A stretch of DNA of 13,812 nt from Clostridia bacterium (GTDB lineage Bacteria; Bacillota; Clostridia; Saccharofermentanales; UBA5734). Below, piece by piece: positions 7,654 to 13,812 of this stretch. A model generated the notes under the pieces. The model ran no database searches. It saw nothing but the letters and a program-made list of their open reading frames with translations, and was not told the DNA's origin. Each line of letters begins with the position of its first letter. Position 1 is the stretch's first letter. A program made the translations under genes and the position numbers. The DNA lies in the NCBI GenBank assembly GCA_009929975.1, contig RZZF01000012.1:1-13812 (forward strand), written 5' to 3'.

Positions 7654-7679
7654 CTAGAATGGTTCAGGGAGGTGATGGC

Positions 7680-8702
7680 TTGCTCAGTCGGGAAGAATGT
7701 CTGGCGATTATGGATTTGAAACCGGAAGCCAGCAGTTATGATATAGAAAATCGCTACACGACGCTGATCAAACGTTATCGCGGTCAAAACAGCGAAGAAG
7801 CGCAGAAGGAATTGGACCAGATCACGGTCGCCTATCAGATCCTGACCGATCGCTTTATTGAGCGGGAACCGGAGGATCCACGGCTGGATGTCCGTGTTCT
7901 TGGCAAGACCCGGCGCCAGTGGCAGAATATCTGGTACTATGGCCGGATACCACTGCTTGCCGCGATTCTGGGTCTATCGTTTATCGGATATCTGATTTAT
8001 TCCGCTGTCACCAATGAGCCGCCGGATTTCCAGATTGTCGCAGCGGGTCCCTTTGCCAGTGCCGAGGACATTGACGAAAAAACCAGCGCCTATGTCTCAC
8101 AGGTGCTGCCTGAGGTTGAGAATCTCAGTTTCCAGCTGGTGCCGCTTGATCTGCGGACCGGCGATTATCTTGACGATCCGGCCGGTGCTGAAGATCAGAA
8201 CATCGATATGCAGAACCAGTACGCTTATGTCATGAAGATGCTGACCTTGCTGGCCGCTGAAAAAATCGACCTGTTCATTCTGGACGCGCTTGCTTTTAAT
8301 GAATATGCCGCTCAGGGCGCTTTTCTGCCGCTGGATGATTTTTATGAGACGCTCGATCAGCTGCCGGAAGAAGCCGTCAGTAAAATTATCGCGCAACGGC
8401 GCATCATCACGACGGATGAGGAGTATCAGACTGATCCGATGGCAACACCGACCCCCGGGCCGTCTGAGGCCAGCATGAACGAAAATGAAAGTCTGGCGAT
8501 TTATGGTCTCGAAGTGACCGATCTCGACCTGGCAGAGGGTCTCGGACTGTATGGTCATCGCCAGATTGTGGCGATCGGCTTCCGGACAGAACGGCTGGAA
8601 CAGACTGAAACGCTGCTGCGCCGCTGGATCTCCGATTACGAGTTGATGACCCGGCAAAAAGAAGCTTATGATGATTACCTGATTGATAAATATGGCGAAT
8701 AA
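7680..8702 (+). CDS. J-domain-like single-pass membrane protein with a solute-binding-like outer domain
   Basis: The function is unknown. Residues about 5-57 resemble a J domain: a leading helix with CLAIMDLKPEAS, helix II DIENRYTTLIKRYR, and helix III KELDQITVAYQILTD. The Hsp70-activating HPD is absent; the turn reads RGQNS. A single membrane segment, about residues 90-110 (IPLLAAILGLSFIGYLIYSAV), follows a charged WYYGR boundary, so the remaining 230 residues are probably outside the cell. That part contains IDLFILDALAFNEYAAQG followed by PLDDF, reminiscent of solute-binding proteins, and a Pro/Thr-rich linker ATPTPGPSEAS. TTG 7680 is chosen because GGAGG (7668-7672) lies 7 bases before it; ATG 7659 has no ribosome site and would place that site inside the coding sequence. 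Confidence 0.7.
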   Translation: MLSREECLAIMDLKPEASSYDIENRYTTLIKRYRGQNSEEAQKELDQITVAYQILTDRFIEREPEDPRLDVRVLGKTRRQWQNIWYYGRIPLLAAILGLSFIGYLIYSAVTNEPPDFQIVAAGPFASAEDIDEKTSAYVSQVLPEVENLSFQLVPLDLRTGDYLDDPAGAEDQNIDMQNQYAYVMKMLTLLAAEKIDLFILDALAFNEYAAQGAFLPLDDFYETLDQLPEEAVSKIIAQRRIITTDEEYQTDPMATPTPGPSEASMNENESLAIYGLEVTDLDLAEGLGLYGHRQIVAIGFRTERLEQTETLLRRWISDYELMTRQKEAYDDYLIDKYGE

Positions 8703-8709
8703 GCCATGA

Positions 8710-9429
8710 TTAGTCCAGATTGACCGACTGATACAGCCGGTCAATTTCATTTTGAGTGAGAAAGCGGACCTGGCCGGGCTGAAGATCGGGATCAAGTTCA
8801 ATCGGGCCGATCTTCCAGCGATGCAGAGCCAGCACGGTGCGGCCGCCTGCCAGCATCATACGCTTGACCTGATGGTATTTTCCTTCATGGATTTCCAGAT
8901 CCGCGGTCTGGGGATCGATCAATGCCAGTACCGCGGGTCGGCAGACCAGACCGTCCGGCAGGACAAGGCCTGCCGCAAAAGCCCTGACATCTTGTTCGGT
9001 CAGTGGCGGACCGCTCACTGTGACACGGTATGTTTTGCCGACGGACCAGCGGGGACTGGCCAGTCGATGGCAGAGCATCCCGTCAGTTGTCAGAATCAAA
9101 AGGCCGGTTGTATCCCGGTCAAGGCGGCCGACCGGAACGAGTCCGCGGTTCATCCAGTGCGCCGGCAGGCAATCCGTGATGGTCGCGTGCCGGAGATCAT
9201 CAAGCGCGGTGATCAGCCCGGCCGGCTTGTGCATCATGATCGTGAGATGCTGCCGCAGCAGAACCGGCAGACCATCGACCAGGACATCTGGTGCTGCCTC
9301 CGGATCAAGATTGAGACCGGCATCTTCGGCAATACGGCCATCGACCTGGACGCGCCGGGCCCGAATCCACTTTTTCATTTCTGAGCGTGAGCCACAGCCG
9401 GCCTCTGCCAGCAGACGATCCAGACGCAT
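8710..9429 (-). CDS. rsuA: RsuA/RluB family pseudouridine synthase (probably 16S rRNA)
   Basis: These enzymes isomerise uridine to pseudouridine in rRNA; RsuA acts on position 516 (E. coli numbering) of 16S rRNA. The 239-aa protein has an N-terminal S4 RNA-binding domain (about 1-60, RLDRLLAEAGCGSRSE). The catalytic domain contains MHKPAGLITA (66-75), the active-site motif VGRLDRDTTGLLILTTDG with Asp104, KTYRV, and KYHQVKRMM. The GRLDRDTTG form and short length favour RsuA over RluB/E/F, but the exact target is not settled by sequence. The ribosome site AGGGGGG is just upstream of ATG 9429 on the minus strand. It is transcribed toward the preceding gene, with only 7 bases between the stops. 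Confidence 0.88.
   Translation of the reverse strand: MRLDRLLAEAGCGSRSEMKKWIRARRVQVDGRIAEDAGLNLDPEAAPDVLVDGLPVLLRQHLTIMMHKPAGLITALDDLRHATITDCLPAHWMNRGLVPVGRLDRDTTGLLILTTDGMLCHRLASPRWSVGKTYRVTVSGPPLTEQDVRAFAAGLVLPDGLVCRPAVLALIDPQTADLEIHEGKYHQVKRMMLAGGRTVLALHRWKIGPIELDPDLQPGQVRFLTQNEIDRLYQSVNLD
8719..8753 (+). terminator. Rho-independent terminator of the J-domain-like gene, inside the rsuA 3' end
   Basis: ATTGACCG (8719-8726) pairs with CGGTCAAT (8738-8745), and the stem continues past an A-C mismatch with CTG/CAG around the loop ATA. TTCATTTT follows on the plus strand. It starts 17 bases after the stop codon at 8700-8702 and lies within the last codons of the convergent pseudouridine synthase gene. 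Confidence 0.7.
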
Positions 9430-9468
9430 GATATGCCCCCCCTGTCCCTAAATCTTTCATAAGCCTAG

Positions 9469-9496
9469 ATTATAGCAGACAATGGTCTCAAGACAA
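9469..9496 (-). promoter_or_regulatory. predicted promoter of rsuA
   Basis: On the minus strand, TTGTCT (9496-9491) is followed after 16 bases by a perfect TATAAT (9474-9469), about 40 bases before the rsuA start. The spacer contains a small AGAC/GTCT inverted repeat, which might bind a regulator. Confidence 0.6.
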
Positions 9497-9546
9497 GAAC
9501 GGATGACGAATGAGCGCTGGTTGCTTTTGTGTTTGATACCAGTACG

Positions 9547-9555
9547 TGTTAAAAT
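9547..9555 (+). promoter_or_regulatory. predicted extended -10 promoter upstream of smr
   Basis: TGTTAAAAT provides a TGn extension and a TAAAAT -10 box about 37 bases before the smr start. The best -35 is weak (TTTGTG, 18 bases upstream). It is the only promoter-like element between the divergent rsuA and smr genes on this strand. Confidence 0.4.
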
Positions 9556-9591
9556 CTAAGAATAGAGATATGATCGATGTTGAGGTGAGAA

Positions 9592-9933
9592 ATGCCAGCC
9601 AGGCTGATAAATTTAGAAGATGGACGACCGAATGTGGAGACAGCGATGATGCGGCTGCGTCTTGAACTGTCGACGCTGCGCAGGGTCGGTGTCAGGACGG
9701 TCAAGGTTATTCACGGCTACGGATCTTCCGGAACCGGCGGCGCGATCCGCCAGGCTGCACACAGCTTCCTCAATGATCAGCTAAGCCAGCGGCGGATTAA
9801 GGCGTTCTGCCCGGGTGAGAGTTTCGGCCCTTTTGAGAATCGTGGCCGCAATATTGTGGATATGGCATCTGATCTGCGCAACGACCCCGACTGGGGCCGG
9901 CAGAATGATGGAATCACCATCGTCGTACTTTAA
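9592..9933 (+). CDS. Small Smr-domain protein (Smr/MutS2 C-terminal type)
   Basis: Smr domains are small nucleic-acid-binding folds, some with nicking endonuclease activity, found alone or at the C-terminus of MutS2. This 113-aa protein is almost only that domain. INLEDGRPNVETAMMRLRLEL replaces the usual LDLHG-x-EA start, followed by VRTVKVIHGYGSSGTGGAIRQAA, which matches the HGxGxGxLR core, and a C-terminal GITIVVL strand. The glycine-rich HGYGSSGxGGAIR variant is, as I recall, typical of short Smr proteins in Clostridia. The substrate is unknown. The ribosome site GAGGTGAG is at 9581-9588. It heads a plus-strand run with a uracil-DNA glycosylase, so a DNA-maintenance role is plausible but inferred. 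Confidence 0.8.
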   Translation: MPARLINLEDGRPNVETAMMRLRLELSTLRRVGVRTVKVIHGYGSSGTGGAIRQAAHSFLNDQLSQRRIKAFCPGESFGPFENRGRNIVDMASDLRNDPDWGRQNDGITIVVL

Positions 9934-9948
9934 GCCGGCCGTGATCTT

Positions 9949-9993
9949 GACTGGTTGATCGCGAGATGACCGGTTGATTCCTTAACAATCAAC
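9949..9993 (+). repeat. direct repeats and a small palindrome upstream of udg
   Basis: GACTGGTTGATC (9949-9960) and GACCGGTTGATT (9968-9979) match at 10 of 12 positions with 19-base periodicity. The second copy also forms GTTGATT/AATCAAC (9973-9979, 9987-9993) around CCTTAAC. A weak promoter (TTAACA 9982-9987, 18 bases, TTTATA 10006-10011) overlaps it. The function is unproven. Confidence 0.4.
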
Positions 9994-10029
9994 AAGATGA
10001 CTGACTTTATATTTGACCGAGGAGGCACC

Positions 10030-10659
10030 ATGTCCGTTCTGGTACAATCTGACCGGGAAACCGCTTGGCAGGCGTTCAGCGAGTCCTGCCGACAATGTCA
10101 GCAATGCTCACTCAGTACAACCCGAAAAAATGTTGTGATCGCCAGAGGGCGTGTTCCCGCGCCGCTGATGATCATCGGCGAAGGACCCGGAGCGGATGAG
10201 GATGCCCAGGGAATTCCTTTTGTCGGAGCAGCCGGGAAACTGCTCAACCTGTTGTTGTTCGCCTTTGATCTGACGGACCAGGACTATCATATCTGCAATA
10301 TCGTCAAATGCCGGCCGCCGCAGAATCGCGTACCGGCACCCGATGAAGCCGCTGCCTGTAAACCGCTTCTGGCACAGCAGTTTCGCCTGGTTCAGCCGCG
10401 TGTCATTGTCCTTCTCGGCGCGACCGCCTGTCAGTACTTCCTCGGAACCAAGACCGGAATCACGAAACTGCGCGGCCAATGGATCGAAAAGAACGGATAT
10501 TTCATTATGCCGACATTTCATCCCGCCTATATCCTGCGCAATAACAATGAGCGGATCCGCCTCTGGCAGGATATCGGCCTTGTCCGCGCGAAACTGGAGG
10601 AACTGGGGTTTCTGCAGCCGCTGGACGATATCCCGGTGATGCCTCGTGGCCGTCAGTAA
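10030..10659 (+). CDS. Family 4 uracil-DNA glycosylase with [4Fe-4S] cluster
   Basis: It removes uracil arising from cytosine deamination or misincorporation, starting base-excision repair. The 209-aa protein has the four-Cys set for the iron-sulfur cluster: Cys23 and Cys26 (CRQCQQC), Cys94 in NIVKCRPPQNR and Cys110 in EAAACKPLL. The uracil-binding motif is GEGPGADEDAQGIPFVG (50-66), including the family 4 GExPG form, and the C-terminal FHPAYILR contains His164. Family 4 enzymes were first known from thermophiles but are widespread in Bacillota. ATG 10030 is chosen over 9997 because GAGGAGG (10019-10025) is just before it, and the protein then begins where the family does. The VanZ-like gene follows within 12 bases, suggesting cotranscription. 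Confidence 0.93.
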   Translation: MSVLVQSDRETAWQAFSESCRQCQQCSLSTTRKNVVIARGRVPAPLMIIGEGPGADEDAQGIPFVGAAGKLLNLLLFAFDLTDQDYHICNIVKCRPPQNRVPAPDEAAACKPLLAQQFRLVQPRVIVLLGATACQYFLGTKTGITKLRGQWIEKNGYFIMPTFHPAYILRNNNERIRLWQDIGLVRAKLEELGFLQPLDDIPVMPRGRQ

Positions 10660-10670
10660 GGGGGCTTGTG

Positions 10671-11171
10671 ATGTATCTGGAAAATAATCGGACGCGCCAT
10701 TCGCCTGTTCGTCTTCTCTTGGCCTGGGCGGCAGTCATCAGTGTCATGGTCCTGATTTTCATTCTCTCTCATCAGTCCGTATCGGGACTGTTTTTTACCC
10801 GGATTGCCGACTATGTGCAGCAACGTGTCAAGTTCTCTACGGCCGGTACGGTGCTGACTGCAGATTTTGCCCGTATGACGATCTACGGCAGCCTCTATCT
10901 CATTCTCTCACTACTTCTTGCCGGGGCTTTAAGTCGAAGTGGCGTTCATCACGTGAAGAACGGGATTCTGGTTTTGCTGATCAGCGGTCTTTTCGCCGTA
11001 TCAGATGAACTGCATCAGTTTTTGGTGCCAGGCAGAGTCAGTCGTCTTTCAGATATTCTGGTTGCCCTCGGCGGCATCCTGACGGGTATCATCCTTTATC
11101 AGATCGGATCTTTGCTGCATGACATTGGCACTGAACGCAGTGTGCGCCGGGATGAGGCGCCACGCCTCTAG
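10671..11171 (+). CDS. VanZ-like membrane protein
   Basis: VanZ-like proteins are small polytopic membrane proteins; the founding member gives low-level teicoplanin resistance, but most homologues have no known role. This 166-aa protein has four hydrophobic segments at about 14-34, 69-86, 95-112 and 125-146. It carries the family signatures FILSHQS after the first segment, SDELHQFLVPGR before the last, and SRLSDILVALGG. It begins 11 bases after the UDG stop; AAGGGGG at 10658-10664 suits ATG 10671 better than the adjacent GTG 10668. Membership is clear. Antibiotic resistance should not be inferred, since no van genes are present. Confidence 0.82.
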   Translation: MYLENNRTRHSPVRLLLAWAAVISVMVLIFILSHQSVSGLFFTRIADYVQQRVKFSTAGTVLTADFARMTIYGSLYLILSLLLAGALSRSGVHHVKNGILVLLISGLFAVSDELHQFLVPGRVSRLSDILVALGGILTGIILYQIGSLLHDIGTERSVRRDEAPRL

Positions 11172-11203
11172 TCCCTGGCGAGAGGCTGAAAGGAAGGCTA
11201 TGT

Positions 11204-12031
11204 ATGAAATGGAGAGAGCTTGTACCGCAGGACTTTGAACGCATGGTTCGGGATGGCGCTGTCTGTGTGGTTCCAATGGGATCACTGGAGCGCCATGGCG
11301 AACATATTCCGTTCGGCTGTGATCTTGATGTAGCCGAAGAAATCGCGATTCGAGCGGCTGAAATAACCCCGGCTGTTGTCTTCCCCGGTTATTTCCTCGC
11401 CCAGGTGCATGAAGCGGCTTGTTTTACCGGCACCGTTAATCTGCCACAGACTCTGGCGATCGAGGTGCTGGCACATGTTCTGGACGGCATCGCCGCCAAT
11501 GGATTCAAAAAAATCGTGATCGCCAATGGCCACGGCGGCAATCGCCACTTTCTTGACTACTTCTGCATGAGCCAGCTCGATCGCCCGCGGGATTATGTTC
11601 TGTATGTCATCGAGTCAGATTCCGCGATGACAGATGACGAAAAGCAGACGATGAACCAATTGTGGGAATCGGATGAGCTCGGTCATGCCTGTGAGCTGGA
11701 GACCAGTATCTACATGGCCTGCCGCCCCGGACTGGTCCGGCTTGATCTGGCGGGAAAAACTCCGATACACGCTCTGCATCGGTTTGACCATCTGAGAAAA
11801 ATCGGGATTCATAACGCGCATTGGTGGTATGCGGACTACCCGCAGAATGTTCTTGGCTCGCCCTATCTGGCAACACAGGAAAAAGGTGAAGCGGCCGTTG
11901 CGTTGATGGTACGGGCGACTGCCCGGGCGCTGCGGATCATAACGGATGATCAGGAAGCACCTCGTCTGCAGGCTGAATTTCTTGCCAGGGTGCAGACGAA
12001 AGGCCAGACAAGGTCATCTTTGATCGATTGA
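11204..12031 (+). CDS. Creatininase-family metal-dependent amidohydrolase
   Basis: Members are binuclear-metal hydrolases acting on cyclic amides and related C-N bonds; they include creatinine amidohydrolase, the mycofactocin protein MftE and archaeal FAPy deformylase. The 275-aa protein shows the metal-site motifs: GSLERHGEHIPFGCDLD (Glu29, His31, Asp40), ANGHGGN (His110) and GHACELETS (Glu164, Glu166). True creatininases carry GHYEN, with a metal-binding Glu, where this protein has GHGGN, so creatinine is unlikely to be the substrate. No creatine, mycofactocin or flavin genes are nearby to suggest an alternative. AGGAAGG (11191-11197) lies 6 bases before ATG 11204; ATG 11200 is out of frame. 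It is probably the last gene of the smr-udg-vanZ run, though no clear terminator follows. Confidence 0.85.
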   Translation: MKWRELVPQDFERMVRDGAVCVVPMGSLERHGEHIPFGCDLDVAEEIAIRAAEITPAVVFPGYFLAQVHEAACFTGTVNLPQTLAIEVLAHVLDGIAANGFKKIVIANGHGGNRHFLDYFCMSQLDRPRDYVLYVIESDSAMTDDEKQTMNQLWESDELGHACELETSIYMACRPGLVRLDLAGKTPIHALHRFDHLRKIGIHNAHWWYADYPQNVLGSPYLATQEKGEAAVALMVRATARALRIITDDQEAPRLQAEFLARVQTKGQTRSSLID

Positions 12032-12096
12032 TAAATTCATCAGCGTCACGAGACCGGGTCCATGGGAAAATTCTGGAAAAGGCCGGGTGATAGCCC

Positions 12097-12125
12097 TTGC
12101 ATTCCAAGATGATATATGATAATAT
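12097..12125 (+). promoter_or_regulatory. promoter of tRNA-Gln
   Basis: TTGCAT (12097-12102), a 17-base spacer and TAATAT (12120-12125) predict a start near 12132. The short leader before the tRNA contains a perfect GCTGAC/GTCAGC hairpin (12133-12138, 12145-12150). Confidence 0.75.
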
Positions 12126-12158
12126 TTTGCGTGCTGACACTCTCGTCAGCTCGCAAAT

Positions 12159-12232
12159 TGCCGGATTGTGTAATGGTAGCACTACTGACTCTGGATCAGT
12201 CTGTCTGGGTTCAAATCCTAGTCCGGCAGCCA
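12159..12232 (+). tRNA. tRNA-Gln (anticodon CTG)
   Basis: The acceptor arms TGCCGGA (12159-12165) and TCCGGCA (12222-12228) pair fully. The D arm contains TAATGGTAGCA. The anticodon stem ACTGA/TCAGT encloses the loop CTCTGGA, giving anticodon CTG. The T arm contains GGTTCAAATCC. G73 and an encoded CCA complete the molecule. A weak U1-A72 first pair and this loop are typical of glutamine tRNA. It has its own promoter and terminator and reads CAG codons. Confidence 0.96.
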
Positions 12233-12235
12233 AAT

Positions 12236-12274
12236 AAGACCGCCAAAACAATAGGTTTGGCGGTCTTGTGTTTT
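12236..12274 (+). terminator. Rho-independent terminator of tRNA-Gln
   Basis: AAGACCGCCAAA (12236-12247) and TTTGGCGGTCTT (12256-12267) form a perfect 12-bp stem with an 8-base loop, followed by GTGTTTT. It starts 4 bases after the CCA end. The next gene's ribosome site follows closely, so some read-through into that gene is likely. Confidence 0.9.
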
Positions 12275-12290
12275 CACGGAGGTCAAGATC

Positions 12291-12701
12291 ATGTGGCAGT
12301 GTCCGAATTGCAAACGAACATTCAGGAACGATCACCAAGCTCATTATTGCGGTGAATCGATCGCCTCAATCGATGACTATATTTCTGAACAGGATGCTGC
12401 GATTCAGCCGATCCTGCGCCAGGTCCATCAGTCGATCCGTGCCGTGCTGCCAGAAGCCGAAGAGCGGATTGCCTGGCGCATGCCGACCTATTGGCAGGGA
12501 CACAATATCATTCATTTCGCCGCCTTCAAACACCACATGGGTCTTTACCCCGGACCGGAGGCCATCGTGGCATTTTCCGAGCGTTTGGCACCGTACAGGA
12601 CGAGCAAAGGGGCCATCCAATTCCGATATGAACAGCTGGTTCCGCTCGATCTGATTGCCGATCTGGCGAAGTGGTGTCTTGAGACAGGTCATCATCATTG
12701 A
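12291..12701 (+). CDS. Zinc-ribbon DUF1801/DUF5655-like protein
   Basis: The function is unknown. The 136-aa protein starts with a putative metal-binding knuckle, C4PNC7 followed by HQAHYC20 (His15, His18, Cys20). The rest resembles the YdhG/DUF1801 fold: IDDYISEQD, a helix with ILRQVHQSIRAVLPEAEERIAWRMPTYW, IIHFAAFKHHMGLYPG, and SKGAIQFRYEQLVPLDLIADLAKW. Members are sometimes annotated as iron chaperones by a weak link to the frataxin-like fold, which I would not assume here. GGAGG at 12279-12283 precedes ATG 12291. No promoter is visible between the tRNA terminator and this start, so it probably relies on read-through from tRNA-Gln. It converges with the aldo/keto reductase, with 24 bases between the stops. 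Confidence 0.8.
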   Translation: MWQCPNCKRTFRNDHQAHYCGESIASIDDYISEQDAAIQPILRQVHQSIRAVLPEAEERIAWRMPTYWQGHNIIHFAAFKHHMGLYPGPEAIVAFSERLAPYRTSKGAIQFRYEQLVPLDLIADLAKWCLETGHHH

Positions 12702-12725
12702 GGATCAACCCGGTATCGACACTCA

Positions 12726-13772
12726 TCAGGCGAAAACTGACTCAATTTGAGCACGATCGTCGGCCGACAGGTCCAGTTTTGACGCGGCGGCGTTTTCCTC
12801 AAGCTGATACAGGCTGGAGGCCGCCGGAATGACCGGCCCCATTCCGGGCAGGGTCAGTAGGTAGGCCAGTACCAGCTGCACCAGGCTGACATCTTTTTTC
12901 CGGGCAATGGCATCTAGTCCGCTTAGTTTACGCAGGACGCCCTCATCACGGTAGCGATGATTGTCCTGATCATACAGGCGGTCGCCATGGCCGACTTTGC
13001 CCGGCTGCAGATATCGACTGGTCAGCAGACCTTCAGCCAGGGGACTCCAGGCGATCATGGACAGACGGTGGTCGGCGCAATAGCGCAGAACACCCTGATG
13101 CTCAGGGGTTTCACCATCGAGAAGATTATAGCTGTTCTGGACGGCGCAGACTTTCGCGCGCAGGCTCGGCCCGATATGATGCTCCGTCGATTGGTAATGC
13201 TCCAGTTCGCTGACACTGAAGTTCGAGACAGCGAAATAACGGACCAGGTCCTGGCGGATCAGGTCGTCGACCGCGAGAATGGATTCTTCCGCTGAAACAC
13301 GATGATCAGGCCGATGGAAATAGAGCAGATCAATTTTGTCGATGCCCAGCCGTTCGAGACTGGCATAAACGGAGTCCTTGATATTCTGCCGTGACAGCCC
13401 GCAGTGATTCGGTGTCCGGCCGTCCATCAGGCCGGTCAACTTGGTCGCCAGAACGATATCGCGCCGTTTATCAGGGTTTTCAGCCAGCCAGCGTCCGATG
13501 ACACGTTCAGAATTTCCGGAAGACGCGTTATAGCGATTGGCTGTATCCCAGAACGTGACGCCCAATTCATGGGCGCGATCAAGAATCGCCATCGCCGCAA
13601 CCTCATCAACACGCGATTGATCACCGGTTTCCGGATAACCGAATTTCCAGGTGCCCAGCCCGATCACACTGGTTCTCAGGCCGGCTTGCCCAAGCGGGCG
13701 ATAAGGCATGCCATTGAATTCATCTGTTGAGAAGGGAAGACCATAAAGACTGGTATCAAGTGTCTGTTTCAT
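12726..13772 (-). CDS. Aldo/keto reductase
   Basis: Aldo/keto reductases are NAD(P)H-dependent (beta/alpha)8 enzymes that reduce aldehydes and ketones. The 348-aa protein has the full catalytic tetrad: Asp76 and Tyr81 in WDTANRYN, Lys111 in LATK, and His153 in YFHRPD. It also has YRPLGQAGLRTSVIGLGTW at the N-terminal strand, AVSNFS, QNSYNLLD, AWSPLAEGLLT and the C-terminal cofactor loop VIPAASSLYQLEENAAA. It most resembles the potassium-channel-beta/YghZ/general stress 69 type; the substrate cannot be read from sequence. The start at 13772 is chosen because GGGAGG (13785-13780 on the minus strand) lies 7 bases before it. Starts at 13802 or 13778 lack a usable site. Confidence 0.9.
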   Translation of the reverse strand: MKQTLDTSLYGLPFSTDEFNGMPYRPLGQAGLRTSVIGLGTWKFGYPETGDQSRVDEVAAMAILDRAHELGVTFWDTANRYNASSGNSERVIGRWLAENPDKRRDIVLATKLTGLMDGRTPNHCGLSRQNIKDSVYASLERLGIDKIDLLYFHRPDHRVSAEESILAVDDLIRQDLVRYFAVSNFSVSELEHYQSTEHHIGPSLRAKVCAVQNSYNLLDGETPEHQGVLRYCADHRLSMIAWSPLAEGLLTSRYLQPGKVGHGDRLYDQDNHRYRDEGVLRKLSGLDAIARKKDVSLVQLVLAYLLTLPGMGPVIPAASSLYQLEENAAASKLDLSADDRAQIESVFA

Positions 13773-13812
13773 TTTCATACCTCCCAGTAAGGCCAAGCGC
13801 ATTGGATCGATG

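Noticed and set aside
8097..8801. 234-codon minus-strand open frame crossing the J-domain-like gene and the rsuA end
   Set aside because: It overlaps two better-supported genes, one in the same strand but another frame, and shows no motif.
8752..9384. 210-codon plus-strand open frame antisense to rsuA
   Set aside because: The minus strand encodes a complete pseudouridine synthase with its catalytic motif; the plus-strand translation is low in recognisable structure.
10671..11171. Glycopeptide resistance locus
   Set aside because: A VanZ-like gene alone is common and no vanHAX, vanRS or vanY gene is present.
1..13812. CRISPR array, transposase, integrase or phage genes
   Set aside because: No regularly spaced repeats, transposase-like proteins or attachment-site pairs were seen. 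The abrupt change near 600 has no mobile-element features at the joint.

Overview
The window looks like a stretch of Bacillota (Firmicutes, most likely Clostridia) chromosome. Support comes from the thiamine ECF S-component ThiT behind a TPP riboswitch, a clostridial-type IMP dehydrogenase, strong GGAGG ribosome sites, SigA-like promoters, U-tailed terminators, the greA-lysS pair, a short Smr protein, a VanZ-like protein and a family 4 uracil-DNA glycosylase. The organism itself cannot be named from this sequence.

Layout. Positions 1-~605 do not fit the rest. They hold the tail of an unidentified gene and a 3'-truncated, proteobacterial-looking sfsA. This runs directly into the C-terminal two thirds of accA (acetyl-CoA carboxyltransferase alpha), with no accA start. 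The joint lies in a short stretch that both genes could encode, so it is either a chimeric join (assembly or amplification) or a real rearrangement. From accA onward the content is coherent.

Positions 1298-2143 are a promoter, TPP aptamer, terminator and thiT, a thiamine-repressible uptake unit. Positions 2216-7589 hold pyrG, guaB, greA and lysS, all on the plus strand with short gaps, a probable nucleotide-synthesis, transcription and translation operon. A terminator-like hairpin sits just ahead of lysS. Positions 7680-8702 encode a degenerate J-domain membrane protein. An rsuA-type pseudouridine synthase converges on it from the minus strand, and divergent promoters precede rsuA and the next run. 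Positions 9592-12031 encode smr, a family 4 UDG, a VanZ-like protein and a creatininase-family hydrolase. A tRNA-Gln(CTG) with its own promoter and terminator follows, then a zinc-ribbon/DUF1801-like protein and a convergent aldo/keto reductase.

The most notable observation is in pyrG. The synthetase domain is intact, but the glutaminase nucleophile Cys is Gly (residue 383), the conserved GGTMRLG loop is lost, and the His and Glu of the triad remain. This predicts a CTP synthase that cannot hydrolyse glutamine itself. No mobile element or CRISPR array was found, and no complete new multi-gene system is evident.
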